Source of the DNA: an uncultured Rhizobiaceae group bacterium
Lineage (GTDB): Bacteria; Pseudomonadota; Alphaproteobacteria; Rhizobiales; Rhizobiaceae
Direction: 5' to 3'
Assembly: GCA_938010435.1 (NCBI GenBank)
Contig: CALLUS010000001.1
Location: 1-64,000 of the forward strand
Length of the DNA stretch: 64,000 nucleotides
Position 1 is the first letter of the stretch. Each line of letters opens with the position of its first letter. The notes under the pieces are model-generated. The model did no database searches. It was not told the DNA's origin and saw only the letters and a list, made by a program, of their open reading frames with translations. The position numbers and the translations under genes were made by a program. Below, in pieces: positions 9,040 to 17,221 of this stretch.

Positions 9040-9059
9040 ATAGGAAAAACCCTATTTTT
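9040..9059 (+). terminator. Probable rho-independent terminator
   Basis: A short stem ATAGG / CCTAT (9040-9044 with 9051-9055) around an A-rich loop is followed by a T run. It lies directly after the DUF3800 gene and the RNA-like element and would end their transcript. The stem is only five base pairs, so strength is uncertain. Confidence 0.45.
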
Positions 9060-9122
9060 GTCAAGTTTAGCAAAATGGTCCAAGACTGATTGCGTGCAAT
9101 ATCACGAAAAATAGCAAATTAT

Positions 9123-9196
9123 TGGAGCGGGTGAAGGGAATCGAACCCTCGTATTCAGCTTGGAAGGCTGCTGCTCTACCATTGAGCTACACCCGC
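9123..9196 (-). tRNA. tRNA-Gly(TCC)
   Basis: The reverse complement begins GCGGGTGTAGCTCAATGG and folds as a 74-nt cloverleaf with acceptor GCGGGTG pairing with CACCCGC, D-arm AGCTC, anticodon loop CTTCCAA (anticodon TCC), T-arm GGGTTCGATTCCC and an encoded CCA end at 9125-9123. It is followed on the same strand by the 9-kb accessory block rather than by tuf. Confidence 0.95.
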
Positions 9197-9240
9197 ATGA
9201 CCAAGAACCTGCATCATAGGAGTTGATGAGGCAAGCTGGC

Positions 9241-9325
9241 TGGTGGAGGAGGCTGGATTCGAACCAGCGTACGCTAAGCGAACGGATTTACAGTCCGTCT
9301 CCTTTAACCACTCGGACACTCCTCC
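9241..9325 (-). tRNA. tRNA-Tyr(GTA)
   Basis: The reverse complement begins GGAGGAGTGTCCGAGTGG and forms an 85-nt tRNA with a long variable arm, anticodon loop CTGTAAA (anticodon GTA), T-arm CTGGTTCGAATCCAG and encoded CCA. It lies 44 bases upstream of tRNA-Gly on the same strand, the usual alphaproteobacterial pair, so they are probably cotranscribed. Confidence 0.95.
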
Positions 9326-9465
9326 AAGCCAGCTGACGCGTTATGCAAAAGCCCCTATTGGGTGTCAACTGATGATTGCCCAGTATTGTCAATTTGAGAC
9401 ACTAATTTGCCCTTTGGGTTGATTTTTTGTGTTACGGACCAGCCAAACCCGCTTGAGGATCTAAA

Positions 9466-10293
9466 ATGAGCCGCCGAAATCCTGATAAAAAACGCCCTCA
9501 TCCGGCCAAAAGCAAACATGGTCAGGACAATAAACGTTCAACTAAGCCAACGCGCGGCGGAAAAAATGATTCTCCCGATCATTTATATCTCTATGGACTA
9601 CACACAGTGCGTGCGGCGCTTGAAAACCCCCAGCGTAAGAAAATTGAATTGCTTGCATCCAGCGCGGGCCTTTCCCGCCTTGGCGAATGCGTTGCAAAGT
9701 CGGGCGTTGGGGTCACTGATACCGAGCCACGGGTTCTCGACGGATTGGTTGGAGCGGATGCTGTCCACCAAGGTGTTGTTTTAAAATGCGCCCCACTCAA
9801 CGAGCTGGACGCGTCAGAACTGTTTCACTTGGCCGATGCAAAACTGCTTTTGGTATTGGACCAAATCACAGACCCGCACAATGTAGGCGCTATATTGCGA
9901 TCGGCGGTCGCCATGGGTGTGGATGCGGTTTTGACCACGCACCGGAACTCTGCCGTTGAAACGGGTGTTCTGGCGAAATCGGCATCGGGCGCATTGGACA
10001 TGGTGCGCGTGATTGGCATTCGCAATTTGTCGAAGGCTTTGGAAGAATTGAACTCCATGCGCATTGCAACAATCGGACTGGACAGCGAAGGCCCACTGGT
10101 TTTGGAAGAGACCTTGGCGACCAATGGCCTAACGCAAGTGGCAATCGTGTTGGGATCGGAAGGCCGCGGGTTGCGCGAACAAACCCGCGAAACCTGCACC
10201 TATCTGGCGCGGCTGGATATGCCCGGCCCAATCAAATCTCTAAATGTGTCAAATGCAGCAGCATTGTCACTATATCTTGCGTCTAAAATCTAA
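9466..10293 (+). CDS. rlmB: 23S rRNA (guanosine-2'-O-)-methyltransferase RlmB (TrmH/SpoU family)
   Basis: A 275-residue SpoU-family methyltransferase. A basic, disordered N-terminus (residues 1-38, rich in K/R/P) precedes the RNA-binding substrate domain (YLYGLHTVRAALENP). The SPOUT catalytic domain carries the three family motifs: LDQITDPHNVGAILRSA, IVLGSEGRGL and LNVSNAAALSLYLA near the C-terminus. RlmB methylates the ribose of G2251 in 23S rRNA using SAM. AGGAT precedes the ATG at a good distance. It is divergent from tRNA-Tyr/tRNA-Gly, an arrangement common in alphaproteobacteria. Confidence 0.93.
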   Translation: MSRRNPDKKRPHPAKSKHGQDNKRSTKPTRGGKNDSPDHLYLYGLHTVRAALENPQRKKIELLASSAGLSRLGECVAKSGVGVTDTEPRVLDGLVGADAVHQGVVLKCAPLNELDASELFHLADAKLLLVLDQITDPHNVGAILRSAVAMGVDAVLTTHRNSAVETGVLAKSASGALDMVRVIGIRNLSKALEELNSMRIATIGLDSEGPLVLEETLATNGLTQVAIVLGSEGRGLREQTRETCTYLARLDMPGPIKSLNVSNAAALSLYLASKI

Positions 10294-10300
10294 AGCACCT

Positions 10301-10351
10301 TCTATACCAACAGCCTCAAAAGCGACGCCGTATAGAGCTGCTCTTGAGGCT
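10301..10351. repeat. Two interlocked inverted repeats between convergent genes
   Basis: Segment A (TCTATAC, 10301-10307) is complementary to C (GTATAGA, 10330-10336). Segment B (AGCCTCAAAAGC, 10312-10323) is complementary to D (GCTCTTGAGGCT, 10340-10351) with one mismatch, which is a G-U pair on minus-strand RNA. The A-B-C-D order means the two stems interleave, giving either a pseudoknot or alternative hairpins. It sits between the ends of rlmB and the 199-residue secreted protein gene, so a transcript-end role is the simplest reading; there is no clear U tract. Confidence 0.5.
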
Positions 10352-10380
10352 ATCATGAAGGTAAGAAGGCGGATTTTCGT

Positions 10381-10980
10381 TTAGTCAGACTTTAGATAAA
10401 CAACACTTGGAAAGCGTTCGTCGTAAGCTTCATTGTCGCGATAAAAGCGGAAGACACGTTTGTCTCCGTCCACATCATATCGATCGCGACGGCGTTCAGC
10501 CCGTTCTTCACCCAATGATTTGAGATCGTTATTCACTGTCAGAACCTTCGCTGGCGCACGTTGCTCCATGAAAGTTCTTGTTAATTGAAGGCCAAGCGGT
10601 GCGCGGGGTGCTTCATTGATACTCACTGAATTGCCGTGGTTGCCGGATTGTTCAACATTGCCTGTTCTTACGTTATTTCCACCATCGCTAAGTCCATAAC
10701 TGTTGCGAAACGGAAATCCGATAACTCCAGAGTTTTTGTAGTTATCAGAACGAAATGCATTGTAGCGAAAAGACCTTTGACCTGAAGCACCACGGCGATT
10801 TCGACTGCGGACACCAGAATCAGAACGGTATTCGTTGTAACGGAAGGAATGCTGACTGGGTTGTTTAAATCCAGACTTGTGCCCCTTGCCTTTCGAGATG
10901 GCTGGAGTTGCTACCGACAAAGAAAGCGCGGTTGCAACGACACAAATTGATCCAATGATTTTTGAGTGCGTGCGGCTCAT
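10381..10980 (-). CDS. Exported protein with FRYN/RSD repeats, function unknown
   Basis: A 199-residue protein with a Sec signal peptide (positive start MSRTHSK, hydrophobic core, probable cleavage after ATPAISK-type region near residue 30). The mature N-terminal half contains an internal repeat, SFRYNEYRSD (about residues 45-54) and SFRYNAFRSD (about 70-79), and is rich in R, S, N and G, suggesting disorder. The C-terminal part is charged (EERAERRRDRYDVDGDKR) and ends VVYLKSD. I recognise no domain. The gene stands alone between rlmB and dusA, and its transcript probably ends at the inverted-repeat region. Confidence 0.6.
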   Translation of the reverse strand: MSRTHSKIIGSICVVATALSLSVATPAISKGKGHKSGFKQPSQHSFRYNEYRSDSGVRSRNRRGASGQRSFRYNAFRSDNYKNSGVIGFPFRNSYGLSDGGNNVRTGNVEQSGNHGNSVSINEAPRAPLGLQLTRTFMEQRAPAKVLTVNNDLKSLGEERAERRRDRYDVDGDKRVFRFYRDNEAYDERFPSVVYLKSD

Positions 10981-11182
10981 GGTTACATCCTTTTCGAGCC
11001 CTTTCCGAAAACCGGAAAAGGTTCGTCATTGTTAAAATGACAAGGAGTCGGTGGATGGAGACCATCCCAACACACTCACTGTCGCCGCATCGCCATAAAC
11101 ATGGGCGCGACACACGTAGTTAATCAAGTCTTAAGGGACATCCCTAACAAAATACTTCCAAACATGGTTAATTTACACTTAA

Positions 11183-12205
11183 TCAAGAAGCGATACCATC
11201 AACAGGTGAAGCAATTGCCGCGAACGCATTTTCAATGACCTTTTCGTCGGCATCGGGCTTAGAGGCGTCAACCGACATGATTTGTCGATAACGACGTGCC
11301 CCGACCTGCCCTTGGAACAGCCCAATCATGTGGCGCGTGATGTGGTTCACCCTGCCCCCGGCTTTTAAATGGGCAGCGGTGTAGTCCATCATCTTGGCGC
11401 AAATTTCTTCAAACGACAGCGTGGGAGCATCATCACCATAGATGATGCGGTCCACATCCAACATGATTGACGGGTTTTGATAGGACGCCCGACCGAGCAT
11501 AACGCCGCTCAGCGACAGAGCATCACTGCTACGAGCAACGTTTGCTGCTTCTTGCGGCGAATGAAGACCACCATTGATTCCGATGAATTGATCTGGAAAT
11601 TCAGCCTTCAACTTATGAACACGATCGTAGTCCAGCGGCGGCACGTCCCTATTTTGTTTCGGGCTCAGCCCTTGCAGCCACGCTTTGCGGGCATGCACCC
11701 ATATCGCATCACAACCTTTGGCAAACACAGAATGAGCGACTGCTGACAAAGCCTGTTCAGGGTCTTGATCATCAACGCCAATTCGGCATTTTACCGTGAC
11801 AGGCACATCCACCACCTGTTTCATGGCATCCACGCAATCGGCCACAAGTTCGGGATGTTCCATCAAACAAGCCCCAAAGGTTCCCGACTGCACACGATCT
11901 GACGGACATCCCACATTCAGATTGATCTCATCGTATCCCCAATCCGCACCAATTTTGGCAGCTTTGGCCAATTTTTCCGGGTCGGAACCACCCAATTGTA
12001 ATGCCACTGGATGTTCACAGTCGCTGAATGCCAGATGCCGCTCTATATCTCCAAATATCAAAGCGTCAGCCACTACCATTTCGGTGTAAAGCAACGCCCG
12101 TTTGCTCATGAGGCGGTGGAAATATCTGCAATGGCGATCGGTCCAATCCATACACGGTGCCACCGCGTAGATGAGTTTGTCTTTTAAAAGTGGCTGGTCG
12201 TACAT
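11183..12205 (-). CDS. dusA: tRNA-dihydrouridine(20/20a) synthase DusA
   Basis: A 340-residue FMN-dependent TIM-barrel enzyme that reduces uridine to dihydrouridine in the tRNA D-loop. DusA hallmarks are APCMDWTDRHCRYF at the start, LLYTEMV, PVALQLGGSDP, the catalytic-cysteine segment EINLNVGCPSDRVQSGTFGACLM and VTVKCRIGVDD. A C-terminal helical domain includes RHMIGLFQGQVGARRYRQ. Length and start fit the family. It is divergent from the tungstate importer genes across about 160 bases. Confidence 0.95.
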   Translation of the reverse strand: MYDQPLLKDKLIYAVAPCMDWTDRHCRYFHRLMSKRALLYTEMVVADALIFGDIERHLAFSDCEHPVALQLGGSDPEKLAKAAKIGADWGYDEINLNVGCPSDRVQSGTFGACLMEHPELVADCVDAMKQVVDVPVTVKCRIGVDDQDPEQALSAVAHSVFAKGCDAIWVHARKAWLQGLSPKQNRDVPPLDYDRVHKLKAEFPDQFIGINGGLHSPQEAANVARSSDALSLSGVMLGRASYQNPSIMLDVDRIIYGDDAPTLSFEEICAKMMDYTAAHLKAGGRVNHITRHMIGLFQGQVGARRYRQIMSVDASKPDADEKVIENAFAAIASPVDGIAS

Positions 12206-12365
12206 GGAATGAGGATGCTGATGTTCAATTTGATGCGGGCTTGTATCGCAATTTTAAGGCAAGTGTAAGCATCGTGCTGGCAGTTATTGTTTGTTTCGTT
12301 TATGCAGCGCTCATGATGCCAGCCTTGCTGGTCATTCAAGTTATCGCAACCGGACCCGCCGACGC

Positions 12366-13070
12366 ATGAACGATATCTGGCAAGGCATTGGTGAAGCGTT
12401 GAGACTGGTGTTCAGTTTGGATGCGGATTTATTCGAGATTGTTCTGCGATCTCTGCATGTCACGGTCACGGCTGTTGCGATTGCTTCCGCCATTGCTCTT
12501 CCGCTTGGCGCTTGGCTTGCAGTTAGCCGGTTTCGCATGCGTCGTTTCACCATTGCGGCTCTCAATACACTCATGGGCCTCCCTCCCGTTGTCGTGGGGC
12601 TGATTGTTTACATTCTGTTTTCAAGATCAGGACCATTTGGTGTGTTCGGTTTATTGTTCACACCAACAGCCATGATCATCGCTCAGGTGATTATCGTGAC
12701 ACCACTTATCGCGTCGATTTCTCATCAGGCGATACGTGACTTATGGGCGGACTACCACGACCTCCTCATTTCGTTGAACACAACCAAAAGACAACGCATC
12801 GTGACTTTGATTTGGGATTCACGCCGCTCATTGCTGACGGCATCATTGGCTGGCTTTGGCCGCGCGATTGGTGAAGTTGGAGCGATTATGATCGTTGGTG
12901 GCAATATTGACCATGTGACCCGTGTTTTAACAACGGCCATCGCGCTCGAAACCGGCAGAGGTGACTTTGCATTGGCGCTGGGACTTGGTTTCATTTTGAT
13001 CGCCCTCGCCTTCATCGTGAATATGACCATTCACGTTTTGTCAAAAACCGAACGGGAGAGGCGTTGGTGA
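12366..13070 (+). CDS. tupB: Tungstate-type ABC transporter, permease TupB
   Basis: A 234-residue inner-membrane permease with about five to six hydrophobic segments and the binding-protein-dependent transport signature around LAGFGRAIGEVGAIMIVGGN, which in the molybdate/tungstate/sulfate class contacts the ATPase. The text closely resembles TupB (GLPPVVVGLIVYILFSRSGP). I use the ATG at 12366; the ORF extends 25 residues further upstream without membrane character. It is first in the operon tupB-tupC-tupA, with 4-base overlaps between genes. Tungstate rather than molybdate is inferred from the partner binding protein. Confidence 0.88.
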   Translation: MNDIWQGIGEALRLVFSLDADLFEIVLRSLHVTVTAVAIASAIALPLGAWLAVSRFRMRRFTIAALNTLMGLPPVVVGLIVYILFSRSGPFGVFGLLFTPTAMIIAQVIIVTPLIASISHQAIRDLWADYHDLLISLNTTKRQRIVTLIWDSRRSLLTASLAGFGRAIGEVGAIMIVGGNIDHVTRVLTTAIALETGRGDFALALGLGFILIALAFIVNMTIHVLSKTERERRW

Positions 13071-13789
13071 GCCAGTCTTCAAGTATATTCCCTCTCAGAC
13101 TTGAGAATATTCAGGTTCGCAAACGCGGCAACGTGTTGTTGAATGATATTTCATTTTCATTGGTAGGAAATCTCACAACGGTTGTGATGGGTCCTAACGG
13201 GTCTGGTAAAACCACGCTGATGCGGTTGATGCATGGTCTGGAACGCCCGCGCCAAGGTAGCCTAAATTGGGCAATCACCAGTGAGCAAGCGCGGTCTAAA
13301 CAATCATTCGTCTTCCAAACACCTATTATGATGCGGCGACGCGTGGATGAAAACTTATACTATCCATTAAAATTGGTAGCGACGCCAAAACAAGAAACAG
13401 ACCTGCTTGTGAACCATTGGCTTTCAGCTACTGGTCTTGCCAACAAAGCAAAACTGCCGGCTCAATTTCTGTCTGGTGGCGAAAGGCAAAAGCTCGCGAT
13501 CGCCCGCGCCATGATTACCAAACCACAAGTGTTGTTTCTCGATGAGCCAACAACAAACTTAGACGGTCAATCGACCAGAGAGATTGAGGCTCTGCTGCGC
13601 AAAGTGAAACCGGATGGAACTTGTATCGTTCTTTCCACTCACGACTTGGGACAGGCCAAACGTTTGGCGGAACAAGTTGTTTTCTTGAACAAAGGCCACC
13701 TTTGTGAAGTTTCAGATGCACCCCAATTTTTCCAAAAGCCCCAAAGCAGTGCAGCCCAATTGTATTTGGATGGAGATATTGTCGAATGA
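13067..13789 (+). CDS. tupC: Tungstate-type ABC transporter, ATP-binding protein TupC
   Basis: A 240-residue ABC ATPase with Walker A (GPNGSGKTT), Q-loop (FVFQTPIMMRRRV), signature (LSGGERQKLAIARA), Walker B (VLFLDEPTTNLD) and H-loop (LSTHD). It lacks the C-terminal TOBE/Mop domain of ModC, in keeping with the Tup subgroup. The start is the GTG at 13067, whose GTGA overlaps the tupB stop and which has GGAGAGG upstream; a TTG three bases earlier is possible. It energises uptake through TupB. Confidence 0.88.
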   Translation: MSQSSSIFPLRLENIQVRKRGNVLLNDISFSLVGNLTTVVMGPNGSGKTTLMRLMHGLERPRQGSLNWAITSEQARSKQSFVFQTPIMMRRRVDENLYYPLKLVATPKQETDLLVNHWLSATGLANKAKLPAQFLSGGERQKLAIARAMITKPQVLFLDEPTTNLDGQSTREIEALLRKVKPDGTCIVLSTHDLGQAKRLAEQVVFLNKGHLCEVSDAPQFFQKPQSSAAQLYLDGDIVE

Positions 13790-14598
13790 TGATGCGCTTG
13801 GCTAACTTGATCTTTTTCTTAGCTATAGCGGTTTCCAGTCGCGCCAATGCTGATGAAATGCGGCTTGCTGTCACCACGTCATTTCACAATTCGGGTCTTT
13901 CAGATGTGCTTCTGCCGCAAGTAAAAGTTGACCTCGATCTTGATGTTCGTTTGATCGTCGTGGGTACAGGGCAAGCCTTAAAGCTCGGAAAGGCTGGCGA
14001 TGTGGATGCCATTCTTGTTCATTCAAAAACCGCAGAAGAGAAGTTTATCACTGCGGGGTATGCCACGCACCGACGCGAAATTATGTACAACGACTTTGTT
14101 TTGGTTGGGCCAAAATCCGATCCAGCCGATGTCAGCACGACAGATACAATCTCAGAGGCGTTGGCAAAAATTCTTGCAACTCAAAGCTTATTTGTCAGTC
14201 GGGGCGACGACAGTGGAACGCATCGAAAAGAAACCAGTTTGTGGAAGTCGCTAAAATCCAACCCGGGCAACTTCCCCTCTTCTTGGTATCGGTCGGTCGG
14301 TTCGGGCATGGGCGCAACGCTCAATGCGGCAAGTGGTATGAATGCCTATGTTCTTTCAGACCGCGCCAGTTGGCTGAAGTTTAAGAACAAGGGCGATCTA
14401 AAACTGCTGTTTTCCGGAGATCCTGCTCTGTTCAATCAATATGCTTATTTGCCTTTAAATAAAGACAAGCATCAACACATCAATCACAAGGCCGCGGCTG
14501 TGCTGGAAAAATGGTTGGTTGGACCAGCAGCACAGAATTTAATTGGACGTTATAAAATTGGTGGTGAGGCGTTGTTTGTTCCCAACGCCGCGCCCTAA
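13786..14598 (+). CDS. tupA: Tungstate-type ABC transporter, substrate-binding protein TupA
   Basis: A 270-residue periplasmic binding protein with a signal peptide (cleavage likely after SRANA, residue ~22). The mature start MRLAVTTSFHNSGLSDVLLP is the TupA-type oxyanion-binding loop, and VGTGQALKLGKAGDVDAILVH, SRGDDSGTHRKE and GMGATLNAASGMNAYVLSDRASW are further family segments. It binds tungstate with high affinity in characterised relatives. The ATG overlaps the tupC stop (ATGA). Having the binding protein last in the operon is less usual than tupA first. Confidence 0.9.
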   Translation: MMMRLANLIFFLAIAVSSRANADEMRLAVTTSFHNSGLSDVLLPQVKVDLDLDVRLIVVGTGQALKLGKAGDVDAILVHSKTAEEKFITAGYATHRREIMYNDFVLVGPKSDPADVSTTDTISEALAKILATQSLFVSRGDDSGTHRKETSLWKSLKSNPGNFPSSWYRSVGSGMGATLNAASGMNAYVLSDRASWLKFKNKGDLKLLFSGDPALFNQYAYLPLNKDKHQHINHKAAAVLEKWLVGPAAQNLIGRYKIGGEALFVPNAAP

Positions 14599-14620
14599 TA
14601 ATCTGCAGCGAATGGCGGGG

Positions 14621-15391
14621 TCAGCCCGTGAAAGGCTTCAACCAGCTCAGCCCTGCATTCGTATCTAAGCGCGGTTTGTATTCAGCACCCACAAATCCGT
14701 CATAAGGCAAGTCATCCAGTTGCGACAGCAGCCAACGATAATCCACCTCACCTGTATCTGGCTCACCACGATCTGGTACAGCCGCAATTTGTATGTGGCT
14801 TATTATATCAAGATTGTCTTTTAGTCGCGTCAGCAAATCACCTTGCATGATTTGCAAGTGATAGCAGTCGAACATTGCCTTTACGTTGTCATATCCTATT
14901 CCATTAATGATCGAGCGCGCATCTTCAATTGTGCTGTGGTGATAACCGGGGGCATCCCTTTGATTGATCGGTTCAATCAATACTGTAACATCCATTGTCG
15001 CCGCGCGTTTTGCGGCATAGGCTAAATTGGATTGAAAGGTCTGGGCCGCTTCTTCCGTTCCACCCGATTTTCCGGCCATCACATGAACTGCACGGCAGCC
15101 AATCACAGTAGCATAGTCGAATGCTTCATCAATTAAATGTCGCGCTTCTTCTTCGCGACCTGGCAGTGCAGACAATCCGAATTCGCCTTTTTCGACATCC
15201 CCAACACGCGTGTTCAACCCTAACATAGGTAAACCTGTTTGATCCAAGGCAGCTTTCACATCTATTGGGTCCACGTCATAAGGAAAGTGACACTCCACCG
15301 CTTCAAACCCGGCATCAGCAGCGGCGCGGATGGCATCTGGCAAAGCGATATCTTGCCAGAGAAAACCAAGATTAGCCGAAAATTTCGTCAT
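14621..15391 (-). CDS. Hydroxypyruvate isomerase-like TIM-barrel protein
   Basis: A 256-residue xylose-isomerase-like TIM barrel of the Hyi/OtnI group: FSANLGFLWQDI, DAGFEAVECHFPYD, the metal-ligand region LIEPINQRDAPGYHH, MFDCYHLQIMQGD and VGAEYKPR. Characterised relatives interconvert hydroxypyruvate and tartronate semialdehyde or isomerise four-carbon 2-oxo acids. The tail is convergent with tupA, and it shares the strand and a short 27-base gap with recJ upstream, so it may be read from the same transcript. No glyoxylate carboligase or tartronate semialdehyde reductase gene is adjacent, so the exact substrate is open. Confidence 0.82.
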   Translation of the reverse strand: MTKFSANLGFLWQDIALPDAIRAAADAGFEAVECHFPYDVDPIDVKAALDQTGLPMLGLNTRVGDVEKGEFGLSALPGREEEARHLIDEAFDYATVIGCRAVHVMAGKSGGTEEAAQTFQSNLAYAAKRAATMDVTVLIEPINQRDAPGYHHSTIEDARSIINGIGYDNVKAMFDCYHLQIMQGDLLTRLKDNLDIISHIQIAAVPDRGEPDTGEVDYRWLLSQLDDLPYDGFVGAEYKPRLDTNAGLSWLKPFTG

Positions 15392-15418
15392 TTTTCTCGC
15401 TCTTGTTGTTTGAAAGTT

Positions 15419-17221
15419 CTAAATCCGTTCTGAAACAGATGCAGCATCTATCAACCGCAGCTGAACACGTTTTGCGCCTCGATAAAAGTCAGACGCCAGC
15501 GTTCCTGCAAAGTGCATTTTCCGCCCTCGCCCTTCAAGGATCGCTTGACCCAAAGGTTCATCTGCAATTCGAAACCCTATACCGCGCAGTTCGCCTCCAT
15601 CGGGTGCGCCCAACGTAAAACGCACATGGTTTGCACCAACCACGTCTGCAAAGCGTATCACGTGATTTGGAAAGGCAAAAATAGGCTGGCTGTTTCCAGC
15701 GCCAAATGGTCCTGCTTTTTCCAACTGTTCAACGAAACCAACATTAGCGCCCCGTGCGCTCAACGCAGCGTCAACTTTCAACATCCGTTTTTCACGTTCC
15801 AACCCAACATCCTCTGAAAGCTTTGCTTCCATGAAAGAACGGAACTCGCCAAGCTTTGAGCGTTCAATTGTAATACCAGCGGCCATGGCGTGTCCGCCAC
15901 CCTTGGTCAAAATACCTTCATCAACCGCCTGACGCACAGCACCGCCAAGATCGACACCCGCAATAGAACGACCTGACCCTGCGCCAATGCCTCTGTCATC
16001 AAATGCGATTGCGAAAGCCGGACGTCTGAAACGATCTTTCAACCGTGATGCCAAGAGACCAACAACACCTGCATGCCATGTTTCTTTTTCGGTGATGAGA
16101 ATAGAAGGTCCGTCACCCAATCCGATTTCGGCTTCAGCTTCTTCGATAGCCTGTTTCAACATGGCCGCTTCCATAGATTGCCTTTCACCATTCAACATTT
16201 CCAATTGTTCAGCTATGGCTTCCGCCTCTTGAACATCGCTTGTTGTGAGCAGTTTGGCACCGAGTGATGCATCACCAATGCGCCCACCAGCATTAATGCG
16301 CGGGCCCAACAAAAAACCAAGGTGCCAAGGAGCGGCAGGCCCATCTTGTCGGGCCACGCGCGCCAAGGCCACAAGCCCCGGCGTTTTCTGTTTGTGCATG
16401 ACCTCAATACCGCGTTTGACGAATGCACGGTTCAAACCCACCAATGGCACCACATCACAAACGGTTCCAAGAGCAACTATATCCAACCAATCTATCAAGT
16501 TCGGTGCCGCACGGGTGTCGAAGAACCCTGTATCTCGCAAGGCGCGGTTCAGACCCACCAAAGTCATAAACACGACACCTGCAGCGCACAAATGGCCCTG
16601 CCCTGATAAATCGTCATGACGATTTGGATTAACGAGCGCAACCACGTCAGGAAGCTCTGTGTTGACTTGGTGGTGATCAAGAACAACCACATCAGCACCC
16701 AGTTTTTTAGCGTGAGCCAAGGCGTCATAACTCGTTGAGCCGCAGTCGACGGTAACAATCAAATTTGCGCCGTTCTCAACCAATTCAGCAATGGCATTTT
16801 CGTTTGGGCCATAGCCTTCAAAAATGCGGTCTGGAATGTAGATCTCTGTCTTTAGGCCACAGCCACCGAGATAACGGGCCATGAGCGACGATGATGTAGC
16901 GCCATCCACATCATAGTCTCCAAATATAGCAACTTGCTCTCCATTGTTGACGGCCTGAACCAATCGCGCCACAGCCTTGTCCATATCCGTAAACTTTGAC
17001 GGATCAGGCATGAGATCACGTAATGTAGGTGTCAGATAGACCTGCGCATCCTTTGAAGCGATTCCACGGCCCGCGATAACACGTGCCACATGGCCTTCAA
17101 TATTGTGTTCTTCGATCATCGCTTCCGCCTGTCCTTTTTGGATCAAGCTCATTCTTTCCACCCAGGCTTGGCCCGTGGCGGATTCGGCGACGTCTAAGAA
17201 ATTGCGATTATCTTTATCCAT
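15419..17221 (-). CDS. recJ: Single-stranded-DNA-specific exonuclease RecJ
   Basis: A 600-residue DHH-superfamily 5'-3' ssDNA exonuclease used in recombination and mismatch repair. It shows motif I (IFGDYDVDGATSSSLMARYL), motif II/III with the DHH signature (VTVDCGSTSYD, VVVLDHHQVN), motif IV (HLCAAGVVFMT) and the DHHA1 GGGHAMAAG near residue 450, followed by an OB-fold-like C-terminus. The ATG at 17221 overlaps the end of ctaA by 8 bases, so both are likely cotranscribed. The alphaproteobacterial length of about 600 fits. Confidence 0.95.
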   Translation of the reverse strand: MDKDNRNFLDVAESATGQAWVERMSLIQKGQAEAMIEEHNIEGHVARVIAGRGIASKDAQVYLTPTLRDLMPDPSKFTDMDKAVARLVQAVNNGEQVAIFGDYDVDGATSSSLMARYLGGCGLKTEIYIPDRIFEGYGPNENAIAELVENGANLIVTVDCGSTSYDALAHAKKLGADVVVLDHHQVNTELPDVVALVNPNRHDDLSGQGHLCAAGVVFMTLVGLNRALRDTGFFDTRAAPNLIDWLDIVALGTVCDVVPLVGLNRAFVKRGIEVMHKQKTPGLVALARVARQDGPAAPWHLGFLLGPRINAGGRIGDASLGAKLLTTSDVQEAEAIAEQLEMLNGERQSMEAAMLKQAIEEAEAEIGLGDGPSILITEKETWHAGVVGLLASRLKDRFRRPAFAIAFDDRGIGAGSGRSIAGVDLGGAVRQAVDEGILTKGGGHAMAAGITIERSKLGEFRSFMEAKLSEDVGLEREKRMLKVDAALSARGANVGFVEQLEKAGPFGAGNSQPIFAFPNHVIRFADVVGANHVRFTLGAPDGGELRGIGFRIADEPLGQAILEGRGRKMHFAGTLASDFYRGAKRVQLRLIDAASVSERI

